This document shows, one piece after another, positions 1-5,925 of a DNA stretch of 5,997 nt. How positions within the stretch are numbered: the first letter of the stretch is position 1; every line of letters starts with the position of its first letter. The notes under the pieces were generated by a model that was not told the origin of the DNA, did no database searches, and was given only the letters and a program-made list of their open reading frames with translations. A program made the translations under genes and the position numbers. The DNA comes from Marinisporobacter balticus (GTDB lineage: Bacteria; Bacillota; Clostridia; Peptostreptococcales; Thermotaleaceae): positions 1-5,997 of the forward strand of contig NZ_SLWV01000056.1 of the NCBI RefSeq assembly GCF_004345705.1. The letters are read 5' to 3'.

Positions 1-2
1 CC

Positions 3-95
3 CCTCATAGATTATGTTTACATAATATCATCAAAGAGGCGGAATATTTGATTGTAATTTTTCCCAATGTTAAATCATTAATACGTTATATATAG
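3..95 (+). CDS. possible C-terminal end of an unidentified plus-strand gene (partial)
   Basis: A plus-strand frame is open from the window edge to a TAG at 93-95, giving about 30 residues that end in ...EAEYLIVIFPNVKSLIRYI. The residues are protein-like, and a hairpin followed by a T-rich stretch lies 25 bp beyond the stop, as expected at the end of a plus-strand gene converging on dapF. Thirty open codons in AT-rich DNA are only weak evidence, and I do not recognise the family. The stretch could also be non-coding. Confidence 0.3.
   Translation, partial: PHRLCLHNIIKEAEYLIVIFPNVKSLIRYI
11..26. repeat. perfect 16-bp dyad, ATTATGT-TT-ACATAAT
   Basis: Two 7-bp arms (11-17 and 20-26) are exact reverse complements around a 2-bp centre. 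The size and symmetry resemble a repressor half-site pair. However, the dyad lies inside the possible partial reading frame at the window edge, and no promoter can be assigned to it, so its role is unknown. Confidence 0.35.
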
Positions 96-119
96 AAAAC
101 TATATATTTCTTAGAATAG

Positions 120-160
120 GGCTAACTAACGGATGAGATAGCCGCATTTTAATTTTTTTA
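120..160 (+). terminator. probable plus-strand terminator converging on dapF
   Basis: GGCTA (120-124) pairs with TAGCC (139-143). Two more pairs (CT with AG) are possible across an A/A mismatch. A T-rich run follows at 147-160. Just upstream, 88-95 and 100-107 form a perfect 8-bp A/T hairpin with an AAAA loop, which may contribute. The T run sits on the plus side, so it fits a gene entering from the left edge better than it fits dapF. The stem is short and the T run starts a few bases late, so confidence is moderate. Confidence 0.4.
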
Positions 161-162
161 TC

Positions 163-999
163 CTACATATTTTCAAAGTTCCCTATACAGATAGTCGTTG
201 CACTCCCTTTCATAAAAATTTCAAATGCATCCTTTAATGCAACTTCTATGACCCCGCCTTCTGCTTGTACACGCACATGATTATCAAGCTTATTCAAAAT
301 ATTTCCAATAACAACACTTGAACAACACCCTGTACCACATGCTAGTGTCCTTCCAGCTCCTCTTTCCCATGTATATACATTTATTTTATTACGTTCTTTT
401 ACTTCTACAAAATTCACATTTGTCTTTTTAGGAAATTTGGGGTGCGCTTCTATTTTATATCCTAAATCGTTAATATCTATCCCTTTTATATCTTCAACAA
501 AAATGACTGTATGGGGTACCCCTACTAATACAGAGGAAAATACAATATTTTTCCCATCTATTTCTATATGCTTTTCGATTACTTTTTCATCTTTACATAA
601 AACAGGTATCTTTTGTGCATCAAATATAGGTTTTCCCATATTTACTTTCACTAACTTTACTTCTCCTTTTTCATCTACTTCAAGCCATATCGTTTTGATT
701 CCTGCTAAGGTTTCAACCCTGAACACTTCTTTATTTACAATATGATGATCATATACAAACTTTGAAAAACATCGAACACCATTGCCACACATTTCCCCTT
801 GTGAGCCATCTGAATTATAATAAACCATTTTCACATCTGCCACATCACTTTTTTCAGCAACCATTATTCCGTCTCCACCCACACTAAAATGTCGGTCGCA
901 AACCTTTATTGCCAATTTTTCATAATCATCAATTTTCTGTTCTATTCCATTAAATAATACAAAATCATTCCCTGCTCCATGCATTTTCGTAAATTTCAT
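163..999 (-). CDS. dapF: diaminopimelate epimerase
   Basis: Cytoplasmic, cofactor-independent racemase that converts LL-diaminopimelate to the meso form. Meso-diaminopimelate is the substrate of LysA and the cross-linking residue of many peptidoglycans. The 278 residues match the usual family length. Seen in the sequence: the N-terminal signature HGAGNDFV (residues 7-14); the first catalytic-cysteine motif MCGNG (Cys71); and the second in GRTLACGTG (Cys221). These two thiols form the acid/base pair of the two pseudo-symmetric lobes. The start is fixed by a strong ribosome binding site, AAGGGAGG at 1007-1014, seven bases upstream of the ATG. The gene is 168 bp downstream of lysA on the same strand, so the two may be co-transcribed or dapF may have its own promoter. 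The only minor oddity is CCSS after the second motif, where Ala-rich residues are more usual. Confidence 0.97.
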   Translation of the reverse strand: MKFTKMHGAGNDFVLFNGIEQKIDDYEKLAIKVCDRHFSVGGDGIMVAEKSDVADVKMVYYNSDGSQGEMCGNGVRCFSKFVYDHHIVNKEVFRVETLAGIKTIWLEVDEKGEVKLVKVNMGKPIFDAQKIPVLCKDEKVIEKHIEIDGKNIVFSSVLVGVPHTVIFVEDIKGIDINDLGYKIEAHPKFPKKTNVNFVEVKERNKINVYTWERGAGRTLACGTGCCSSVVIGNILNKLDNHVRVQAEGGVIEVALKDAFEIFMKGSATTICIGNFENM

Positions 1000-1156
1000 C
1001 CTATATCCTCCCTTGTTACGAATATTTCCTTTTTCGTTTAATCTCTCACATGTCCTAACAAATTTTAGCTATTCTTCATACTTTCACAGAAACAAGAAAA
1101 ATAGTCATGCATTAAATTTTTAGCTAATAAATCTATTTATACATCTATATGTTCTC

Positions 1157-1185
1157 ATTATACCTTTTTACAATTCATTTTTTAA
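1157..1185 (-). promoter_or_regulatory. weak candidate promoter for dapF inside the lysA 3' end
   Basis: Read on the minus strand, TTAAAA (1180-1185) and a perfect TATAAT (1157-1162) are separated by 17 bp. The -35 matches the sigma-A consensus at four of six positions and lies within the last codons of lysA. It would give dapF a leader of about 150 bases. In AT-rich DNA such pairs occur by chance, so this is only a candidate. No clear terminator was seen between lysA and dapF. Confidence 0.25.
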
Positions 1186-2451
1186 TAAATCTTCATAAGT
1201 TTCTCGCCTTACCATTAATTGATCTTCTCCGTTACACACCATAACGACTGCTGGTCTTGGAATTTTATTATAATTACTTGACATAGAATAATTATAAGCT
1301 CCTGTACTCTTAAACGCTAAAATATCTCCCGAGTGAAGTTTTGGAACTTCTAAGTCATATCTTAAAATGTCTCCACTTTCACAACATTTCCCTGCGATTG
1401 TCACTACTTCATCTTTCTCTTGATCCATTTTATTGGCAACAACCACATCATATTTTGCACCATATAGGGCAGGTCTTGGATTATCTGGTATACCACCATC
1501 AACCCCTACATAAGTTCTTACATCCGGTATTTCTTTAATAGCCCCTACAGTATATAATGTAATCCCTGCTTCTCCTACAATCCATCTTCCTGGCTCTATA
1601 ATTACTAAAGGTATTAAAAGTCCATATGTCTTACATTCATCTATGATCGTTTCCATAATAGCATCTGTAAAATAAGTTAAAGGTTTTGGTTCATCTCCTT
1701 TTTTATAATATATGCCAAATCCTCCACCCGTATTTAATTCTCTTGTTACAAATCCTGTTTTCTTTTTCATGTCATCCATTAATTTAACCAATATTTTTAC
1801 AGCTTTTATATGGGACGAATGATCAAAAAGCTGGGAACCTACATGAAAATGAAAACCCATTAACATAATATTTGACAGATCCATTGCCTTTTTAACGGCC
1901 TCATTTATAATATCTCCCTTAAGAGGTATCCCAAATTTAGAATCTACTTGTCCTGTGCTGATATACTTATGGGTATGGCTATCTACACCAGGTGTAATTC
2001 TAAATAAAATTTCTACATTTTTTCCAAATGCTTGTGCTACGCTATTTAATAATTCTAGTTCATACAGATTATCAACAACAATTCTTCCTACATTGTTTTT
2101 TACAGCTATTTCTATTTCATCTAATGTCTTATTATTCCCATGAAAAATTATTTTTTCCATTGGAAAATCTGCCTTGATTGCTGTATATAACTCTCCTCCT
2201 GAAACAACATCTATGCCCAGACCTTCTCGCTCAATAATTTTGCACATTTTCATGGTTAAAAAAGCCTTACTTGCATAAACAGCCTTTGTATTTTCATATT
2301 TATTTAAGAAATCATCTCTAATTTCTTGACATCTTTCATTGATATGCTCCTCATTCATCACATAAAGCGGTGTTCCATACTTTTTAGCAAGCTCTATCGT
2401 ATCACATCCTCCAAAGTAAAAATGATTTGTCATTTTATTGATCGCATTCAT
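1168..2451 (-). CDS. lysA: diaminopimelate decarboxylase
   Basis: PLP-dependent fold-type III (alanine racemase-like) enzyme that decarboxylates meso-diaminopimelate to L-lysine, the last step of the pathway. At 427 residues it has normal length. Visible landmarks in order: the PLP-binding lysine in AVYASKAF (Lys62); HVGSQ (203-207); the phosphate-binding loop TGGGFG (241-246); EPGRW (286-290); CCESGD (356-361), whose second cysteine and glutamate come from the partner subunit and complete the active site; and a late GAYNYS segment containing the conserved tyrosine (386). The start is supported by AAGGAGA at 2459-2465, seven bases before the ATG. dapF, the preceding enzyme in the pathway, follows on the same strand. 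Its upstream region carries a sigma-54-like promoter and an overlapping sigma-A-like one. I saw no lysine riboswitch or T-box consensus in the roughly 120-base leader. Confidence 0.97.
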   Translation of the reverse strand: MNAINKMTNHFYFGGCDTIELAKKYGTPLYVMNEEHINERCQEIRDDFLNKYENTKAVYASKAFLTMKMCKIIEREGLGIDVVSGGELYTAIKADFPMEKIIFHGNNKTLDEIEIAVKNNVGRIVVDNLYELELLNSVAQAFGKNVEILFRITPGVDSHTHKYISTGQVDSKFGIPLKGDIINEAVKKAMDLSNIMLMGFHFHVGSQLFDHSSHIKAVKILVKLMDDMKKKTGFVTRELNTGGGFGIYYKKGDEPKPLTYFTDAIMETIIDECKTYGLLIPLVIIEPGRWIVGEAGITLYTVGAIKEIPDVRTYVGVDGGIPDNPRPALYGAKYDVVVANKMDQEKDEVVTIAGKCCESGDILRYDLEVPKLHSGDILAFKSTGAYNYSMSSNYNKIPRPAVVMVCNGEDQLMVRRETYEDLLKNEL

Positions 2452-2560
2452 TACTTCATCTCCTTCACATTTTTATTTTAAAACGAATCTATACGCTCCA
2501 ATTTAATCATTTCATATTTCATAAAAGGTTCATCACTAAGTAATTTACACAAAATCGAAT

Positions 2561-2589
2561 ATTTTAGTTATTTACTTTTATTTTTGCAA
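2561..2589 (-). promoter_or_regulatory. overlapping sigma-A-like promoter for lysA
   Basis: On the minus strand, TTGCAA (2584-2589) and TAAAAT (2561-2566) are separated by exactly 17 bp. The -10 matches five of six consensus bases and the -35 matches four. The -35 shares its TTGC with the -12 element of the sigma-54 site, so holoenzymes could compete, or only one of the two is real. Leader length to lysA would be about 100 bases. Confidence 0.35.
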
Positions 2590-2600
2590 TATCCATGCCA
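2585..2600 (-). promoter_or_regulatory. sigma-54 (-24/-12) promoter upstream of lysA
   Basis: The minus strand reads TGGCATGGATATTGCA, which fits the RpoN/SigL consensus TGGCAYG-N4-TTGCW at every defined position, including the invariant GG and GC ten bases apart. It lies in the intergenic region and points towards lysA, whose ATG is about 134 bases downstream. Sigma-54 promoters need an AAA+ enhancer-binding protein. No convincing activator site was identified; only an AT-rich imperfect inverted repeat (2605-2615 with 2625-2636) lies just upstream. Function is inferred from the motif alone. Confidence 0.55.
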
Positions 2601-2701
2601 TTTTATAAATAAAATGATAAAATAATTTTCATTTATAGATCATTATCTCTTCTCAGCGAATTAAATATACTGTTTTCTCTCTTCTGATGAATCATTCCTT
2701 C

Positions 2702-2755
2702 AAAAAAAACACGCTTTAAGTCCGTATTTTATTGACTTTAAACGTGTTTTTATTT
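2702..2755. terminator. bidirectional-looking terminator between the 2822-3743 unit and lysA
   Basis: Arms 2706-2722 and 2734-2750 pair over 17 positions around an 11-base loop, with two mismatches; one of these becomes a G-U pair in the minus-strand RNA. Eight A's at 2702-2709 become a U run for minus-strand transcripts, and a T-rich tail (2747-2759) follows on the plus strand. It lies downstream of the minus-strand unit ending near 2822 and upstream of the lysA promoters, so its likely job is to end that unit and insulate lysA. The rest of the 2452-2821 gap holds the lysA promoters and AT-rich DNA with no gene that I could see. Confidence 0.75.
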
Positions 2756-2821
2756 TTTATATGATTTTCACTAAAAATTATTTTTAAATAGTCATTTTTT
2801 ATTACAATTATTTTCATGAAT

Positions 2822-3304
2822 TTAATTTTCATAAATATTTATATCTGTTAAAATATCTGTAGCTAAATTTCGTTCACTTTTCCGAACTAGCTCTTCAATC
2901 TATGTAAACATTCTATTATTAAATCCCTTATATATTGTGATTTAAAGTCTATTTATAGTTTTTCCGTTTTTTTGAACTTATTCCGGTTTTCAGGAATAAA
3001 GAGGTACTTCCTTCATAAATCCTTTTTCTTTTATATCTATTTCTTCTTTTATTTCTTCCATGATTTCCATTCTTTTATTCTGATATTCTTCAGCAGTGAC
3101 AAATTTAATATCTGCCCCTTCTTCTCTACTACCTAATAAAACCAAATATGATTTTAATCCTAGTTTTTTATTTCCAGAAATCTCTGTACCTGTTTGATCA
3201 TTTCCTTAATTATGTATGGTCATTAGATATAAATTTATTGCATCGTATATATTTCCTTCAAAATCTTTTTATCTACTCATTTACATATTTTAACGTTTGC
3301 CCAT
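2822..3304 (-). pseudogene. decayed gene of unknown family, eight in-frame stops, no frameshift
   Basis: From an ATG at 3302-3304 with a good ribosome binding site (AAAGGA, 3310-3315) one frame runs 160 codons to a TAA at 2822-2824. It is broken by stops at 3290-3292, 3281-3283, 3269-3271, 3206-3208, 2990-2992, 2978-2980, 2942-2944 and 2900-2902. The longest open piece, 71 codons (2993-3205), reads like protein, with stretches such as SYLVLLGSREEGADIKFV and a charged Glu/Lys-rich helix after it. The last piece includes IEELVRKSERNLATDILTDI. No signal peptide or membrane segment is evident. It starts 37 bp after the 3342-3743 gene, so it was probably the second gene of that operon. I do not recognise the family. 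The outer segments (before 3206 and after 2990) are the less certain parts. Confidence 0.55.
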
Positions 3305-3341
3305 ATTATTCCTTTTGAAACAGTATAGATCTCTTTTAATC

Positions 3342-3743
3342 TTAGTCTATATAATAAACATCTATCTTTTTGTTATGCTTCTTAGCCCACGCTACTATTT
3401 GTTCTACATTTTCAGCATCTACAATCGCTTTTTGCCCTGCGCCTTCCCTTGCAAAATAGAACATCGCTTTACCATTTCTTTTTTGAACACTAATACGCTG
3501 TATTTGCGAAAATTTTATTATTCTTTCTTTTGTTCTTTTCATTCTCTTTGTTCGAATCAATATCCCTTCTTGCGTGATAAAAACTTTTTTTTCACAAAAA
3601 GAAATATAAATCAAAGCTACGCCTACAAATACATTAAGATACTGCTTGTTATATATGGAATCTCCAATCCATACGATTACTACTGCTATAATCAAGTATT
3701 GATACATAGAAGATAGCTTGTTATGCGTATACGTCTTAATCAT
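3342..3743 (-). CDS. small membrane protein, two helices plus a possible PH-like domain
   Basis: A 133-residue protein of unknown function. Two hydrophobic segments (about residues 14-31 and 34-50) form a short hairpin in the membrane. The rest is soluble and basic near the membrane (RTKRMKRTKER, 64-74). It then alternates short beta-like strands (VFITQEGILI, IIKFSQIQRISV, KAMFYFAR, QKAIVD) and ends in an amphipathic helix (ENVEQIVAWAKKHNKK). This order resembles bacterial PH-like domains attached to membrane hairpins, but the match is by appearance only. The start is supported by AAAGGAAG at 3751-3758, seven bases upstream. Stop and hydrophobic pattern are intact, so the gene may still be expressed although the region behind it has decayed. 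It is divergent from the electron-transfer operon to its right. Confidence 0.7.
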   Translation of the reverse strand: MIKTYTHNKLSSMYQYLIIAVVIVWIGDSIYNKQYLNVFVGVALIYISFCEKKVFITQEGILIRTKRMKRTKERIIKFSQIQRISVQKRNGKAMFYFAREGAGQKAIVDAENVEQIVAWAKKHNKKIDVYYID

Positions 3744-3856
3744 ATTTTTTCTTCCTTTCTATTCCTATTTGTTTTTTTAATATAGGATTTTGGATCAACA
3801 AATACACGATATCTCTTCCTTAATAATATCACATTCATTGCTATATTTTCAATTTT

Positions 3857-3885
3857 ATTAAAGTTTTGAAAGTTTTCTATCACAA
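3857..3885 (-). promoter_or_regulatory. candidate promoter for the 3342-3743 gene
   Basis: On the minus strand TTGTGA (3880-3885) and TTTAAT (3857-3862) are separated by 17 bp; they match the sigma-A consensus at four and five of six positions. The leader to the ATG at 3743 would be roughly 105 bases. The site lies about 80 bp from the 11-bp repeat array of the divergent operon, so the two could share regulation. Confidence 0.35.
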
Positions 3886-3904
3886 CTAAATCCATGTGGG
3901 CTAT

Positions 3905-3921
3905 TTTACACAGAAGTTACA
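3905..3921 (+). promoter_or_regulatory. upstream pair of TTTACA/GTTACA half-sites, 11 bp apart
   Basis: TTTACA at 3905-3910 and GTTACA at 3916-3921 repeat with the same 11-bp step as the main array that starts 48 bp further on. They may be an additional, weaker binding site for the same OmpR/PhoB-type regulator. With only two units the evidence is slight. Confidence 0.3.
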
Positions 3922-3968
3922 ATCCGCTCATCTACAACCCGAAATCTTATTGAAATGCCTTTTTCTCG

Positions 3969-4018
3969 TTCCCACAACTTTCACATAATCTTCACATGGC
4001 TTTGTAGTAGATTTACAT
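3969..4018 (+). promoter_or_regulatory. PhoB/PhoP-type operator: five hexamers at an 11-bp step
   Basis: TTCCCA (3969), TTCACA (3980), TTCACA (3991), TTGTAG (4002) and TTACAT (4013) begin exactly 11 bp apart, so all lie on one face of the helix. Two of them fit the B. subtilis PhoP half-site TT(A/C/T)ACA. Tandem direct repeats with this period are the known binding pattern of OmpR/PhoB-family response regulators. The last unit ends 12 bp before a TATAAT box whose -35 region (TAGATT, 4008-4013) is poor. This is the arrangement of an activator-dependent promoter in which the bound regulator substitutes for the -35. The obvious candidate protein is the OmpR-family regulator encoded by the second gene of this operon, or an intact relative. 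Confidence 0.6.
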
Positions 4019-4030
4019 TATATATGCCCT

Positions 4031-4036
4031 TATAAT
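4031..4036 (+). promoter_or_regulatory. -10 box (TATAAT) of the electron-transfer operon
   Basis: A perfect TATAAT with no good -35 at 16-18 bp upstream but with the 11-bp repeat array directly before it. Transcription would begin near 4042 and leave a leader of about 80 bases before the ATG at 4125. I found no riboswitch or terminator fold in that leader. The remainder of the 3744-4124 gap holds only the candidate divergent promoter and the half-sites listed separately. Confidence 0.55.
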
Positions 4037-4124
4037 CAAATTAACAGGAAGTTTTGTTTAAATGAAATTTGCCAGTACTAAATAATGTCTAGGCTATCGT
4101 ATTTTATGAAAGAAGGTGCGTATT

Positions 4125-5291
4125 ATGAAGAAAATTCAAAAATATCGTTTAGGAGTTCAGATTCTATGCTTAGTTCTTACAATAGCTGGATTTTTTGCTG
4201 ATTTTAGAGGAACTATGCTAGTGATTATAGGGTTGATGCTTTTATCTGGTGTATTCTACTGTGGCTGGGTTTGTCCTTTTGGATTTATGCAAGATCTATT
4301 CAGTAAGCTAGGATCATTGTTGTGTATTAAAAAGAGAAAGATGCCAATAGCCATTCAAAAGGTATTGGTATTCAGTAGATATATACTATTGGGTCTTGTT
4401 TTTCTCATTGGATCAGATTTCATTTTTAGTATTATGTCATTTGATCCAAGAGTAAATTTTGAAAAATTATTGTTAGGTAACATGGTTGCAATTAGTTTTA
4501 TTGGTATCCTGTGCTTCTTTGTATTAATTGCTTTATTCTTTGAAAGACCGTTCTGTAATTACTTCTGTTTTGAAGGAGCTAAGTATGGTCTAATGAGTTA
4601 CTTTAGATTGTTTACAATTACAAGAGACAAATCTTTATGTGTGAACTGCAAAAAATGTGATAAAGCTTGTCCAATGAATATCGAGGTATCAAAATGTAAT
4701 AACTTAAGAGCCCTTCAGTGCATTAACTGTTTCCAATGTGTTTCTAGCTGTCCTGTAAAAGGTAGTCTTCATTATGGTAAAACCAACATGAAAAAAAGAG
4801 AAAAAAAGAGATATTTAGCTATGCTTACAAGTGTATTAGTATTAATTGGCGCTTTCTTAGTATATAATATTTATAATGGAGATAATCCTTTAAATATTAA
4901 AAATAAGCACCATGCTGAAGCTAATGTTGATAAAAACACAATGATTGAACCTTTGCCGTCAACATCAGATGAGATAACAGTGATTACTGACAAATGTGTT
5001 GAAAATTTAGGAGATGGGTCAGGTATTGCCGACGGTGTATACACAGGTAAAGGTGAAGGCTTTAAAGGTACCATTACTGTGCAAGTGACAGTGAATAATG
5101 AACAGATTATAGCAGTAGAAGTCATAGAAAACAGAGATGATAAAAAATGGTTTAATAGAGCAAATGATGTTATACCTGATAGCATTGTTGATTCACAAAG
5201 TACTGATGCTAATGTGGTAAGTGGTGCAACCTATTCATCTAGAGGTATTATAGATGGTGTTAAGGATGCGTTGAAAAATCAAAATAGATAA
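4125..5291 (+). CDS. NapH/NosR-like membrane [4Fe-4S] and FMN-binding electron-transfer protein
   Basis: A 388-residue polytopic redox protein, predicted to move electrons across the membrane. Numbered from the ATG, five hydrophobic segments lie near 9-27, 31-45, 80-102, 120-139 and 230-250. CGWVCPFG (46-53) and CNYFC (144-148) are the paired motifs of the NapH/NosR/CcoG family. Two ferredoxin CxxCxxCxxxCP motifs follow (Cys172/175/178/182 and 199/202/205/209). With the N-terminus inside, all these cysteines face the cytoplasm. The segment after the fifth helix is an FMN-binding domain of RnfG/NqrC type (about 300-385), placed outside. Its SGATYSS contains Thr369, the likely site of covalent FMN attachment by ApbE. 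The ATG at 4125 is preferred because AGAAGG (4111-4116) is eight bases upstream; a GTG at 4116 would overlap that site. Domain fusion suggests extracytoplasmic electron delivery, but the physiological acceptor is unknown. Confidence 0.9.
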   Translation: MKKIQKYRLGVQILCLVLTIAGFFADFRGTMLVIIGLMLLSGVFYCGWVCPFGFMQDLFSKLGSLLCIKKRKMPIAIQKVLVFSRYILLGLVFLIGSDFIFSIMSFDPRVNFEKLLLGNMVAISFIGILCFFVLIALFFERPFCNYFCFEGAKYGLMSYFRLFTITRDKSLCVNCKKCDKACPMNIEVSKCNNLRALQCINCFQCVSSCPVKGSLHYGKTNMKKREKKRYLAMLTSVLVLIGAFLVYNIYNGDNPLNIKNKHHAEANVDKNTMIEPLPSTSDEITVITDKCVENLGDGSGIADGVYTGKGEGFKGTITVQVTVNNEQIIAVEVIENRDDKKWFNRANDVIPDSIVDSQSTDANVVSGATYSSRGIIDGVKDALKNQNR

Positions 5292-5304
5292 TGTGGTGAT
5301 AAGT

Positions 5305-5925
5305 ATGAAACAAATATTTCTAGTTGAAGATGAAAAGCCTCTAAGAAATTTATTAGTATCTTATCTAGCAGATGCTAAATACTATGTAAAAACCTTTCAT
5401 AATGGATTAGATGCAAAGAAACCTGATCTATGGATACTTGATATCATGCTTCCTGGTATGGATGGATATGCCTTAATCAAACAAATCAAGAGCAATACAC
5501 CTGAAATTCCCGTCGTATTCATGTCCGCTAGAAGTGCAGAACTAGATCGTGTAATTGGACTTGAGATGGGAAGCGATGACTATTTGCCTAAGCCATTTCT
5601 TCCAAGAGAGTTGGTCTTGAGAGTGAATCGCCTTTTGAATATAAAGAAGAAACAAGGTGAGGTAATAGTTCCTCTAGGCCCTTATACCTTTCATAGACAA
5701 AAAAGAATAATCAGCAACAGCCATGAAGAAATAGTCCTAACCGTGAAAGAGTATGATATTTTAGAGTTCCTTATAGATAACCGCGGCAATGCAATAAGTA
5801 GAACAAATATCATTGATGCAGTTTGGGGTACAAATTACTTTGGATCTGAAAGGGTCATAGATGACACACTTAGACGCCTTAGAAAAAAAGTTCCTCATCT
5901 GCTGTCGATTCTCAAATTAAAGTAG
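5305..5925 (+). CDS. OmpR/PhoB-family response regulator, shortened receiver and altered C-terminus
   Basis: A two-component regulator: phosphorylation of the receiver controls DNA binding by a winged helix. Numbered from the ATG at 5305 (206 residues), the receiver shows the acidic pair Glu8/Asp9, the phospho-acceptor Asp46 in LDIMLPGMDG, Ser74, and Lys96 in the KPF motif. The DNA-binding domain includes LTVKEYDILEFL and the recognition helix region ERVIDDTLRRLRKK. Two things are odd. Asp9 to Asp46 is 37 residues, where relatives have about 43-44, so some 6-7 residues of alpha2 are missing. The protein also ends in VPHLLSILKLK instead of the usual final hairpin (I.T..G.GY). GGTGAT at 5295-5300 supports the ATG; a GTG at 5293 overlaps it. 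Only 13 bp separate it from the redox gene, so they are one operon. It may be partly or wholly inactive. Confidence 0.85.
   Translation: MKQIFLVEDEKPLRNLLVSYLADAKYYVKTFHNGLDAKKPDLWILDIMLPGMDGYALIKQIKSNTPEIPVVFMSARSAELDRVIGLEMGSDDYLPKPFLPRELVLRVNRLLNIKKKQGEVIVPLGPYTFHRQKRIISNSHEEIVLTVKEYDILEFLIDNRGNAISRTNIIDAVWGTNYFGSERVIDDTLRRLRKKVPHLLSILKLK

Noticed and set aside
437..745. Plus-strand open frame opposite dapF
   Set aside because: It lies wholly antisense to a clear dapF with catalytic motifs, has no ribosome binding site and has a low-complexity Ser/Phe/Thr composition, typical of the complement of an AT-rich gene.
2452..2580. Lysine riboswitch or T-box in the lysA leader
   Set aside because: The leader is only about 100-120 bases, AT-rich and without the conserved L-box or T-box core or a terminator/antiterminator pair.
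2822..3304. Stop-codon reassignment (TAA/TAG read as Gln) to explain the interrupted frame
   Set aside because: Intact neighbours end normally at TAA or TAG at their family lengths and show no internal stops, so pseudogene decay is the simpler explanation.
3297..3716. 139-codon plus-strand open frame
   Set aside because: It is the antisense shadow of the small membrane protein. Its residues are Phe/Tyr/Leu/Cys-rich noise, while the minus-strand frame has a strong ribosome binding site and coherent helices.
4041..4061. TTAACA...TGTTTAA inverted repeat as a Rex-type redox operator
   Set aside because: The half-sites are in the opposite orientation to the Rex consensus (TTGT first, then ACAA) and the arms are imperfect.
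4062..4085. Seven-codon leader ORF (MKFASTK) before the redox gene
   Set aside because: AGGAAG is 11 bases upstream, slightly too far. The peptide has no run of a regulatory amino acid, and no attenuator hairpin follows.
4871..5185. Minus-strand open frame opposite the FMN-binding domain
   Set aside because: The plus strand carries the recognisable FMN domain and its SGAT motif; the antisense frame has no ribosome binding site or family resemblance.
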